A stretch of 64,000 nt of DNA. It comes from Phycisphaerales bacterium (GTDB taxonomy: Bacteria; Planctomycetota; Phycisphaerae; Phycisphaerales; UBA1924). The translations under genes and the position numbers were made by a program. Shown piece after piece: positions 57,381 to 64,000 of this stretch (position 1 is its first letter; every line of letters begins with the position of its first letter). Where the stretch lies: contig JAFIFZ010000079.1 in assembly GCA_020831775.1 (NCBI GenBank), positions 62,001-126,000 of the forward strand, written 5' to 3'. A model generated the notes under the pieces. The model did no database searches. It had not been told where the DNA came from and worked only from the letters and a program-made list of their open reading frames with translations.

Positions 57381-58763
57381 TCAACCGCCGTCGAGGACAA
57401 GGCGAGCGGCGGCCTCGCCGAGGTCGGCCATCAATGGCAGGGCCTTTGTCTGGTACTCGTAGGTGTTGTCGTTGAGGGTTCGGTTCTCGTTGGTGTAGAC
57501 GGTGGCGGCGAGGAAGAAGGCCTTGCCGGTGGGGATGTGGACGACATAGGCGTTTTCGGTGAGGAAGCCGTAGGCCATGCCGACCTTGTTGTAGATGCGC
57601 CACTCCTCGGCGGGTCGTACCTTCGCCAGGCCGGGCAGCAGGTACTTGACGAAGTCGTCGGTGTGGCGTGGGCCGTCGTAGACGGGGTCGACTGACTCGC
57701 GGGGGAATGCGCCCATCGACATCAGCAGGAGCGCGCGTTGGCGGGCGGTGATGGCGAAGGGCTTGCCGAAGTCGTCGAGATCGGGGCGGGCGACCTTGAC
57801 GAGGGCGCGCTGGAGATCGTCGAGGCGGACGGAGCTGCGCCGCGTGAAATCGAATGGCTCCTCGACCATCTCGCCGGCCTGGAGGTAGCGGTCGCCGGCG
57901 GTGAGGCCTTCGATGCGTGGCGTCTGCGGAGTGGGGTCGCCAGTGCGTTGCGGGAAGATCTCGCGGAGCATGGGGAAGCCGTGGCGCGGGTGTGTTGAGG
58001 GCGTGCCGATGGCGGGGAAGATCGCCTGCTCTTCTTCGGGCAGCGGGATGGCGAGGCGGTGGGTGACGCGGACGCTCCAGAGCCCCGAGTCGCGCATGCG
58101 CTTGTTGATCTCGTCGCGCCCGAGGAGGTCGTAGAGCCGGTTGAAGGCCGTGTTGTCCGAGACGACGAAGAGCTTCCAGATCTCGTGCTCGATGGTGAAC
58201 GGCTGGTCGGGCGCGGGGCGGTAGCGCCGGGACTCGTCGTCGATGGGCATGTAGACGAGCTCTGAGGATGGGGCGGGATCAATGACCCGTCCGCGGGGCA
58301 TCTCGTGCGGGTTGATCGATTCGAGGGCGGCGATCGCGGCGAAGAGCTTCTTGGTGCTGGCGGGGTAGAAGTACTCGGCGCCAGCGCGGAACGACTGGCG
58401 GCGGAGGTGTTCGAGGCCGAACTCGTTGCGCTCGATCAGGCCGAGCACGACCTGGAAGCGGTGCTCTTCCGCGTTGTCGACCGCCCAGCGTGAACGCTGG
58501 GGAAGGGCGTCGAGCACGGCTTGCAACTCGGGGCCCATCTGTTCGGTCCGGTGGCGGGCGAAGCGGTCGAGTTGCCAGCCGGGCACGGGGTTGGCGAGGG
58601 CGCGGCGTGAGTCTTTGGTGATCGCCGCGGCGTTTGAGAACTCGATCAGACGCTGCTCGATGCCCTGCGCCGGGGTCGGCGCGTCGTCCGAGCCTCTCGG
58701 CTGGCCCGCTGCGCCAACGGCCAGCCCCAGCACGCCCACGATCGCCATCCATGAGATCCGCAC
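57381..58763 (-). CDS. Secreted serine hydrolase (beta-lactamase/PBP-like)
   Basis: A 460-residue exported protein with signal peptide SWMAIVGVLGLAVGAAG. The active-site serine motif is YPASTKKLFAAIAALE (SxxK), the second is SDNTAFNRLYDLLG (SDN), and the third triad appears as YNKVGMAYG (KVG instead of KTG). This combination fits the beta-lactamase2/penicillin-binding superfamily, where the protein could act as a D,D-peptidase, esterase or beta-lactamase. The changed KTG makes classical beta-lactamase activity uncertain. The GTG at 58763 is chosen because GGAGG lies 7 bases upstream and the signal peptide begins there. It is 41 bases after hisD. Confidence 0.85.
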   Translation of the reverse strand: MRISWMAIVGVLGLAVGAAGQPRGSDDAPTPAQGIEQRLIEFSNAAAITKDSRRALANPVPGWQLDRFARHRTEQMGPELQAVLDALPQRSRWAVDNAEEHRFQVVLGLIERNEFGLEHLRRQSFRAGAEYFYPASTKKLFAAIAALESINPHEMPRGRVIDPAPSSELVYMPIDDESRRYRPAPDQPFTIEHEIWKLFVVSDNTAFNRLYDLLGRDEINKRMRDSGLWSVRVTHRLAIPLPEEEQAIFPAIGTPSTHPRHGFPMLREIFPQRTGDPTPQTPRIEGLTAGDRYLQAGEMVEEPFDFTRRSSVRLDDLQRALVKVARPDLDDFGKPFAITARQRALLLMSMGAFPRESVDPVYDGPRHTDDFVKYLLPGLAKVRPAEEWRIYNKVGMAYGFLTENAYVVHIPTGKAFFLAATVYTNENRTLNDNTYEYQTKALPLMADLGEAAARLVLDGG

Positions 58764-58804
58764 AGATCGCCTCCGTTTGTTGAAGGACTCGTTCGCGGCC
58801 CAGT

Positions 58805-60076
58805 CTACTTTGCGCGGGCCTCGGCCGCACGCGCGTGGGCTTCGAGCCCTTCGAGCCTTGCGAGGCGGGCGGTCTCGGCGATGAGGTCGGCCGGGGCCTC
58901 TCTCAGGTTCAGATAGGTTCTGACGCGGAGGAAGGAGAAGACGCTCAGCCCGGCGCCGTAGCGGGCGGTGGCGCCGGTGGGCAGGGTGTGGTTTGGGCCT
59001 GCGCCGTAGTCGCCGAAGACCTCCGCCGAGGCGCAGCCGATGAAAACGGCGCCGGCGTGGCGGACCCTCGCCGCGAGGGCGTCGGCGTCGCGCGTGAGGA
59101 TCTGGAGGTGCTCCGGGGCGAGGCGGTCGGCGACGGCCGCGGCTTCTTCGGAGTGCTGGACGCAGACGGCGAAGCTGTTGGCGAACGCCTTGCACGCGGT
59201 GGACGCGGTCGGCAGGGACTCGAGCTGGGCGAGCACTTCATCGCGAACGCGCTGGACCAATACCGGCGCGCCCGCACCGACTGCAACAAGGATCGGCCTC
59301 GCGGCGACATCGTGCTCGGCCTGAGCCAGCAGGTCCAAGGCGATCATCGCGGGGTCCGCAGTTTCATCGGCGATGACCAACAGCTCGCTGGGGCCCGCGA
59401 GCATGTCGATGCCGACGCGTCCGTGCACGAGCTTCTTGGCGGCGGTGACCCATCGGTTGCCGGGGCCACAGATGAAGTCGACGGGGTCGAGGCCGGGGAT
59501 GCCGTACGCGAGCGCCGCGATCGCGTGGGCGCCGCCGACACAGAGGAGTTCGCCTGCGCCCGCGACCAGTGCCGCGGCGAGCGTGGCGTCGGCGGGTCTC
59601 GGCGAGGCAACCACGATCCGCTCGACGCCGGCGACGCGCGCAGGGATCGCGGTCATGAGCACTGAAGATGGAAGCGGGTAGCGCCCGCCGGGCGCGTAGC
59701 AGCCGGCGCTGGCGACGGGCTCGATCGTGTGCCCCGCGACGCCACCGGGCACCGGGACCTCGACGGGCGAGAGCGAGCCGAGTTGCACGCGGGCGAAGGC
59801 TTCGATGCGTTCGGCGGCGGACTCGATCGCGAGCAGGTCTTCGGGGTCGAGGCGGTCTGCCGCGGCTTGCATGTCCGCGGGCCCGAGCAGGAGCGGGGCG
59901 CCGGCGTCGAGCTCGCCGAAGCGCTGGGCAAACTCGCGCAGGGCGGCTTCACCCCGCGTGCGCACCGCTTCGATGATCTCGCCTGCGTCGGCGATCGCCG
60001 CGGCGTCGACAGCATCGGGCTGGGGGGGCAGGCGGTCGGGCTCGACCAGCGGGAGGATGTGCGAGGCTGTGTTCAT
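58805..60076 (-). CDS. hisD: Histidinol dehydrogenase
   Basis: A 423-residue zinc enzyme that performs the last two steps of histidine synthesis, L-histidinol to L-histidine with two NAD+. Family blocks are visible: VPVPGGVAGHTIEPVASAGC, YAPGGRYPLPSSVLMTAIPA, GAHAIAALAYGIPGLDPVDF, ICGPGNRWVTAAKKLVHGRV, LAQAEHDV (metal ligands), APEHLQIL and AGPNHTLPTG. Length is normal. It lies 66 bases after the hisA fusion gene, with a palindromic repeat in between, and is the last his gene here. Confidence 0.96.
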   Translation of the reverse strand: MNTASHILPLVEPDRLPPQPDAVDAAAIADAGEIIEAVRTRGEAALREFAQRFGELDAGAPLLLGPADMQAAADRLDPEDLLAIESAAERIEAFARVQLGSLSPVEVPVPGGVAGHTIEPVASAGCYAPGGRYPLPSSVLMTAIPARVAGVERIVVASPRPADATLAAALVAGAGELLCVGGAHAIAALAYGIPGLDPVDFICGPGNRWVTAAKKLVHGRVGIDMLAGPSELLVIADETADPAMIALDLLAQAEHDVAARPILVAVGAGAPVLVQRVRDEVLAQLESLPTASTACKAFANSFAVCVQHSEEAAAVADRLAPEHLQILTRDADALAARVRHAGAVFIGCASAEVFGDYGAGPNHTLPTGATARYGAGLSVFSFLRVRTYLNLREAPADLIAETARLARLEGLEAHARAAEARAK

Positions 60077-60105
60077 GGTTGTGATCTTTCTTGTGCCGAA
60101 GAGAT

Positions 60106-60124
60106 CACGGCTCGGCGAGCCGTG
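60106..60124. repeat. Palindromic repeat unit in the his operon gap
   Basis: CACGGCTCGGCGAGCCGTG is a perfect 9-1-9 palindrome followed by CCACCC, in the 66-base gap between the hisA fusion and hisD. Its reverse complement matches 45397-45420 except for one swapped base pair. Confidence 0.75.
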
Positions 60125-60142
60125 CCACCCGGGCGCCGCGAT

Positions 60143-61420
60143 TCACTCTGCCGCGGATTTCTCGCCTTTGGTCTGCGATCTGCGTCGGACGCGTTTTTCG
60201 CGCAGGTCCAGCTCGCGTTCGATCGAGCCGAGGCTTGCGCCGGACGCGATCGCTTTGACGAGCGAGAAGTAGAGCAGATCGGCGGCCTCGGCCGCGGCGT
60301 GTTCCTGACCTTCTGCGTCGGCGAGCTCCCCCGCTTCTTCCAGCAGTTTGGCCTTGAGCAGTTCGGGGCGTTCGATGAGCCTTTGTGTGTACGAGCCGGG
60401 CTCGGGCTCGGCGACGCGCTCGGCCAGGCGCCGCGCCAGGCGGCCTATGCCATCGTCTTCGCCAAAGCATCCCCGCGAGCCTGTGTGGCAGAAGCCTGCG
60501 TGCTGGCGAACGGTGAATCGCAGGGCGTCGCGGTCGCAGTCGGCGTCGATGCGCAGAAGTTCCTGGGTTGCCCCGGAGCTCTCGCCCTTGCGCCACAGAT
60601 CGTTGCGTGAGCGCGACCAGTAGACGCCGCGGCGGGTGCGGACCGCTTCGCGCAGCGACTCGGCGCTGGAGTAGACCAGCCCGAGGCAGACGCCCCGCTC
60701 GTCGCAGACGACCGTCGGCCAGAGCCCGTCGGCGCGATCCGATCGCAGGCAAGCGCCGATCGCGTCGGCGAGGTCGAGGCGGCCGGAGTAGATCGCCATG
60801 CCGACCTGCGCGTCGGCGCCGAGGCGGTCGGCGAGAGCGACATCGGCCGCGTTGCGCACGCCGCCGGCGATGGTGAGCTTTGCGCCGCCTCGCTCGCATG
60901 CGTCGGCGATCTCGCGGACGCGCACCTCGTCGAGGCCGGTCAGCCTTCCTTCGTTCTCGACGAGCGTGACGAGGAAGCCGCCGACGAAGGGGCGGAGCTC
61001 TTCGATGCGTTCGATGATCCCGCGTCCGGTGCGGGTCTTCCAGCCCTCGACGACGACCTCGCCTTCGCGGGCGTCGAGGGCCGCGACCGTGCGCTCTCGC
61101 GGGAGTGCCCCGAGAATCTCCGGCGTCGCGGCGGTGCCGAGGATCACCTTCTCCGCGCCCGCGTCGAGCCATCGCAGAGCCGCGTCGACCGAGCGGATCC
61201 CCCCGCCCACGCGGCACGGGTAGCGTCGCACCAGCTCGCGGATGATCGCCCCGTTGTCGCCATTGCCCATCGCGGCGTCGAGGTCGATCACCGCCAGCTC
61301 GCCAGCGAGGCTGAATCGCTCGGCGATCGGAAAAGGATCGCCCGCGTCGATCTCCAGGCGTTCGCCGCCGACGAGCTGCACCGCGCGCCCGTTCATCAGG
61401 TCGATCGATGGGACGATCAC
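60143..61420 (-). CDS. hisA: Fused HisA-HisI-HisE histidine biosynthesis enzyme
   Basis: A 425-residue three-domain protein. Residues 1-230 are HisA (VPSIDLMNGRAVQLVGGERL, LDAAMGNGDNGAIIRELVRR, VGGGIRSVDAA, LTIAGGVRNAADVALADRLG). Residues about 235-330 are phosphoribosyl-AMP cyclohydrolase (VVCDERGVCLGLVYSSAESL, YWSRSRNDLWRKGESSGATQ, DADCDRDALRF, FCHTGSRGCFG with the zinc and Mg ligands). Residues about 345-425 are phosphoribosyl-ATP pyrophosphatase (LLKAKLLEEAGELADAEGQE, AAEAADLLYFSLVKAIASGA). Steps 2, 3 and 4 of the pathway are on one chain. The GTG start overlaps the hisF stop (GTGA). Confidence 0.93.
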   Translation of the reverse strand: MIVPSIDLMNGRAVQLVGGERLEIDAGDPFPIAERFSLAGELAVIDLDAAMGNGDNGAIIRELVRRYPCRVGGGIRSVDAALRWLDAGAEKVILGTAATPEILGALPRERTVAALDAREGEVVVEGWKTRTGRGIIERIEELRPFVGGFLVTLVENEGRLTGLDEVRVREIADACERGGAKLTIAGGVRNAADVALADRLGADAQVGMAIYSGRLDLADAIGACLRSDRADGLWPTVVCDERGVCLGLVYSSAESLREAVRTRRGVYWSRSRNDLWRKGESSGATQELLRIDADCDRDALRFTVRQHAGFCHTGSRGCFGEDDGIGRLARRLAERVAEPEPGSYTQRLIERPELLKAKLLEEAGELADAEGQEHAAAEAADLLYFSLVKAIASGASLGSIERELDLREKRVRRRSQTKGEKSAAE

Positions 61421-62181
61421 AGGCGCACCTCCAGTCCGGCGTCCTTGAGTTCGCGTTTGACCTGCGCCACGGCGTAGACCCCGTCGTGGAAGATTGACGC
61501 CGCGAGCACCGCATCCGCGCCTGCCCTGACCGCGAGGGCCATGTGCTCCGGACCCGACGCGCCGCCCGAGGCGATGACGGGGATCTTCGACGCGGTCGAT
61601 ACGGCGGCGATGAGGTCGGTGTCGTACCCCTCGCCGGTGCCGTCACGGTCGAAGCTGGTGAGCAGGATCTCGCCTGCGCCGAGGCTCGCGACCTGCGAGG
61701 CCCAGACGATCGCGTCGATGCCGGTGCGTTCCCGCCCGCCTTTGACGACGACCTCCCAGCGTCCGACGTCGCGCCCGCTCGATCCGGCCGCGTCGATCGC
61801 GACGACCACGCACTGCACGCCGAACCGCTCGGCCATGCGGGCGACGAGGGCCGGCTCGGCGACGGCGGCGGAGTTCACCGACACGCGGTCGGCGCCCGCT
61901 TCGAGCAATAGGCGGGCGTCGTCGTTCGTGCGCACGCCCCCGCCGACGGTCAGCGGGATGCGGATCGCGGCGCGAACACGCTCGACGGTGTTGACGGCGG
62001 TCTCGCGCCCCTCGCTCGTCGCCGAGACATCGAGGATCACGATCTCGTCGGCGCCCTCGGCCTCGTAGCGTGCCGCGAGCTGTGCCGGGTCGCCCGCGTC
62101 GCGGAGGTTTTGAAACTTCACGCCTTTGACGACGCGCCCGGCGTCGACATCGAGGCACGGGATGATCCGGGTGGTCAGCAT
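61417..62181 (-). CDS. hisF: Imidazole glycerol phosphate synthase cyclase subunit
   Basis: A 254-residue TIM barrel that, with HisH, makes imidazole glycerol phosphate and AICAR. Family blocks are IIPCLDVDAGRVVKGVKFQN, DEIVILDVSATSEGRETAVN, VGGGVRTNDDARLLLEAGAD, GAGEILLTSFDRDGTGEGYD and VIASGGASGPEHM. The catalytic Asp residues (CLDVD and TSFDRDG) are present. ATG 62181 has AAGGAGG 5 bases upstream. It overlaps hisH at one end and the hisA fusion at the other. Confidence 0.96.
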   Translation of the reverse strand: MLTTRIIPCLDVDAGRVVKGVKFQNLRDAGDPAQLAARYEAEGADEIVILDVSATSEGRETAVNTVERVRAAIRIPLTVGGGVRTNDDARLLLEAGADRVSVNSAAVAEPALVARMAERFGVQCVVVAIDAAGSSGRDVGRWEVVVKGGRERTGIDAIVWASQVASLGAGEILLTSFDRDGTGEGYDTDLIAAVSTASKIPVIASGGASGPEHMALAVRAGADAVLAASIFHDGVYAVAQVKRELKDAGLEVRL

Positions 62182-62822
62182 CGGGCCTCCTTGCGTCCTG
62201 TGGCTTTGTCCGGTTCGGTCGCCGCTCTGCCGAGCCACGCCCCGACCAGCGATTCGCCCCATGCGCCCGAGAGCTCGGGGTGGAACTGGCAGGCGAGCAC
62301 GCGGTCTTTCCTGATCGCGGCGACGAACGGCCCGGCGTGGTCGGCGATGGCGACCTCCCAGCCCCCGACTTGCACAGCTTCGACATCCGCGACGCGATAG
62401 CTATTGGCGAAGTAGGCATGGCCGGGCTCGGGCCAGTCGCCTGCCGCGGGGCGGACGAGGTTCCAGCCGAGCTGGGGGCGTTTGACGCGGTCGGGGAATC
62501 GACGCACCGTGACGGGCAGGATGCCGAGTCCAGGCGCGCCCGGCGCCTCCTCGCTGGCCTCGGCCAGAAGCTGCATGCCAAGGCAGACACAGAGCGTCGG
62601 GCGGCCACCAAGGATCCGATCTCGCAAGGTTTCTCGAGCGCCGAGTTCGTCCAGGCGCTCGCTCGCGGCCCGGAACGATCCGACGCCGGGCAGCACGGCA
62701 GCCGCCGCCTGCTCGATCTCGCGCGGATCCTCGGTGATGCGGCACTTCGCCCCGAGCCTTTGCAGGCAGGCGACGACCGACGCGGTGTTGGCGACGCCCG
62801 TGCGCACGATCGCGATGTCCAT
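62175..62822 (-). CDS. hisH: Imidazole glycerol phosphate synthase glutaminase subunit
   Basis: A 215-residue class I glutamine amidotransferase that supplies ammonia to HisF. The nucleophile Cys is in PTLCVCLGMQLLAEASEE, and the His-Glu pair is in ACQFHPELSGAWGESLVGAW. The N-terminus is MDIAIVRTGVANTASVVACL. Its ATG overlaps the hisB stop by one base (TGATG) and its stop overlaps hisF. Confidence 0.95.
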   Translation of the reverse strand: MDIAIVRTGVANTASVVACLQRLGAKCRITEDPREIEQAAAAVLPGVGSFRAASERLDELGARETLRDRILGGRPTLCVCLGMQLLAEASEEAPGAPGLGILPVTVRRFPDRVKRPQLGWNLVRPAAGDWPEPGHAYFANSYRVADVEAVQVGGWEVAIADHAGPFVAAIRKDRVLACQFHPELSGAWGESLVGAWLGRAATEPDKATGRKEARC

Positions 62823-63427
62823 CAGAGGACTCCCTTTGTGCTGGGCACACCTTCGCCGGTCAGGCGGACGCTCTGGCGCAGGACGAGCGCGGTCGCCTTG
62901 AACGCGGCCTCCGCCCTGTGGTGGTCGTTCTCGCCCTTGAGCACATCGACATGCAGCGCCGCACGGGCCGAGAGCGCGAACGAGCGGAGAAAGTGCGTCA
63001 GGTTCTCGCAGGCGATCTGCCCGCGTCCGGCGCCGATGATCGGGCGGACGAGCCCGAGTTCGATCGAGGCCGAGCCTCTGCCGTCGAGATCGATCACGCA
63101 CCTGGCGAGGGCTTCGTCGAGGGGGGCGTAGGCGGAGGCGAATCGTTCGATGCCGCGCCGGTCGCTGAGGGCCTGGTCGACGGCCCGCCCGAGGACGATG
63201 GCGCAGTCCTCGATGGTGTGGTGGTCGTCGACCTCGAGATCGCCCTTGCATTCGAGCGAGAGGTCGAAGCGGGCGTGGGTGAACATCGCGCTGAGCATGT
63301 GGTCGAAGAAGCCGAGGCCCGTTGCGACGCTGACCTCGCCGCAACCGTCCAGCGACAGGCGGCAGGCGATCTCGGTCTCGTTCGTTGCGCGGGAGATTTC
63401 GGCGGCGCGGGGCGCTGGGGTTGTCAT
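62822..63427 (-). CDS. hisB: Imidazoleglycerol-phosphate dehydratase
   Basis: A 201-residue manganese enzyme of histidine synthesis. The two metal-binding His clusters are GFFDHMLSAMFTHARF with VDDHHTIEDCAIVLG, and later KGENDHHRAEAAFKATA. Also present are TNETEIACRLSLDG and FASAYAPLDEALARCVIDLD. It is the single-domain form without a phosphatase. The ATG at 63427 overlaps the hisC stop (ATGA). Confidence 0.96.
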   Translation of the reverse strand: MTTPAPRAAEISRATNETEIACRLSLDGCGEVSVATGLGFFDHMLSAMFTHARFDLSLECKGDLEVDDHHTIEDCAIVLGRAVDQALSDRRGIERFASAYAPLDEALARCVIDLDGRGSASIELGLVRPIIGAGRGQIACENLTHFLRSFALSARAALHVDVLKGENDHHRAEAAFKATALVLRQSVRLTGEGVPSTKGVL

Positions 63428-64000
63428 CGCTGCATTCCTGTTGCCAGCGCCCCGTCGATCGCGTCGAGCAGGCGTTGCTGGTTGGCCGGTTGTGTCGGGC
63501 AGGTGATGCGGAGGGCATCTTCGAGATGCTCGCGCCCGGGGAAGGCGCGGACAGCGATGCCGCGTGAGGCGAGCGCACGCTGCACCCGTACCGGATCTTC
63601 GAACCTCGCGAGCACGAAGTTGGCCTGCGAAGGGGTGACGCTCACGCTGCGGGAGCGCAGGCGGTCGGTCAGCGTCGTGCGGAACGATCGGACCGAGGCC
63701 ATGATCGGCGTGATCGCGCCCTCGCCCCGCTGCAGCCTCGACTTCGCCAGCGCGATCGAGAGGGCGCTGCACGCGTACGGGTTGCCCGCTGCCCTTGCCA
63801 GCCCGATCACGACCGGGTCGCCCAGCATCAGCCCGACTCGCAGCCCCGCCATGCCCCACGCCTTCGAGAGCGTTTTGAGCACGACGACATTGGGGCGGGT
63901 GGCGAGTTCGCGGGTCGGGTCTTCGTCGGCGAACTCGGCGTAGGCGAGGTCGGCGATGAGCAAGGCGCCCCCAGACGCGGCCGCGCCCGAGAGGCGGTCC
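63424..64000 (-). CDS. hisC: Histidinol-phosphate aminotransferase (partial, runs off the window)
   Basis: The C-terminal part of a fold type I PLP aminotransferase; the N-terminus lies beyond the right edge. The PLP lysine is in VVVLKTLSKAWGMAGLRVGL (TLSKAWG), followed by NPYACSALSIALA and SQANFVLARFEDP, which fit HisC-type aminotransferases. Next to hisB it is surely HisC. It is the most upstream his gene seen here. The last residue block is LLDAIDGALATGMQR. Confidence 0.94.
   Translation of the reverse strand, partial: DRLSGAAASGGALLIADLAYAEFADEDPTRELATRPNVVVLKTLSKAWGMAGLRVGLMLGDPVVIGLARAAGNPYACSALSIALAKSRLQRGEGAITPIMASVRSFRTTLTDRLRSRSVSVTPSQANFVLARFEDPVRVQRALASRGIAVRAFPGREHLEDALRITCPTQPANQQRLLDAIDGALATGMQR

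Noticed and set aside
60105-61646. Arg-rich minus-strand frame of 513 codons overlapping hisA
   Set aside because: Shadow frame; the HisA-HisI-HisE motifs are all in the other minus frame.
1-64000. CRISPR array, integrase, transposase, prophage or attachment site
   Set aside because: None found by eye: no regularly spaced direct repeats and no motif of those protein families. The repeated sequences seen are palindromes or gene duplications.

Overview
The window is GC-rich (roughly two thirds G+C by eye) and looks chromosomal, from a planctomycete of the class Phycisphaerae (probably Phycisphaerales). Six secreted proteins end in the 'GC-type' dockerin module known from that group (two calcium loops of the type DLNGDGVVDADDFF and a final Gly-Cys). 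There are also a PEP-CTERM protein, a DUF1559 pseudopilin, many carbohydrate-active secreted proteins, and murQ/anmK peptidoglycan recycling. No phage, transposase, plasmid gene or CRISPR array was seen.

Layout. 0-9.6 kb: secreted protein, Rieske oxygenase/TIGR03546-TIGR03545 fusion/DUF3754 operon, lipoprotein, one-domain asparaginase, SixA phosphatase, Tag glycosylase, a Cys-rich membrane protein, and palindromic intergenic repeats. 9.8-14.2 kb: threonine dehydratase and a znuACB-type metal uptake operon behind a Fur-family operator. 14.3-21.5 kb: tRNA-Ala(CGC), then a tandem triplication of a 249-aa GC-dockerin protein. Each copy has the same promoter, 14-codon upstream ORF and terminator-like hairpin in its leader. 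Two further dockerin proteins follow (a propeller and a GH18 protein). 21.6-35.2 kb: a Cys-less ROK kinase. Next comes a six-gene operon (lysA, HGSNAT-like membrane acetyltransferase, GH20 hexosaminidase, anmK, murQ, SSS transporter), divergent from a lipoprotein amidase and a GH38 mannosidase. 35.2-44.3 kb: a sugar ABC uptake operon headed by a GntR/LacI-type regulator and a pseudopilin, then a PEP-CTERM propeller and a phosphodiester glycosidase. 44.4-50.5 kb: three Gfo/Idh/MocA oxidoreductases, a sugar isomerase-like TIM barrel and a NagB-PIG-L fusion. 50.6-57.3 kb: three GHL10-type glycoside hydrolases and another dockerin propeller. 57.4-64 kb: a serine hydrolase and the histidine operon hisC-B-H-F-A(IE)-D, with HisA fused to HisI and HisE.

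How it fits together. The central part reads as a cell-wall and amino-sugar economy. An amidase and a hexosaminidase break muropeptides, AnmK and MurQ convert anhydro-MurNAc to GlcNAc-6-P, the NagB-PIG-L fusion could take GlcNAc-6-P to fructose-6-P, and LysA decarboxylates the diaminopimelate. Around it lie secreted glycosidases and sugar uptake genes. Gene packing on the minus strand is very tight: many neighbours share ATGA or GTGA start/stop overlaps, and these also settle several GTG starts.

The most unusual features are the triplicated attenuator-like leaders at 14.5, 15.6 and 16.8 kb, the palindromic repeat family that has entered the GH20 gene in frame, and the fused enzymes. All functions come from reading motifs; no database search was run.
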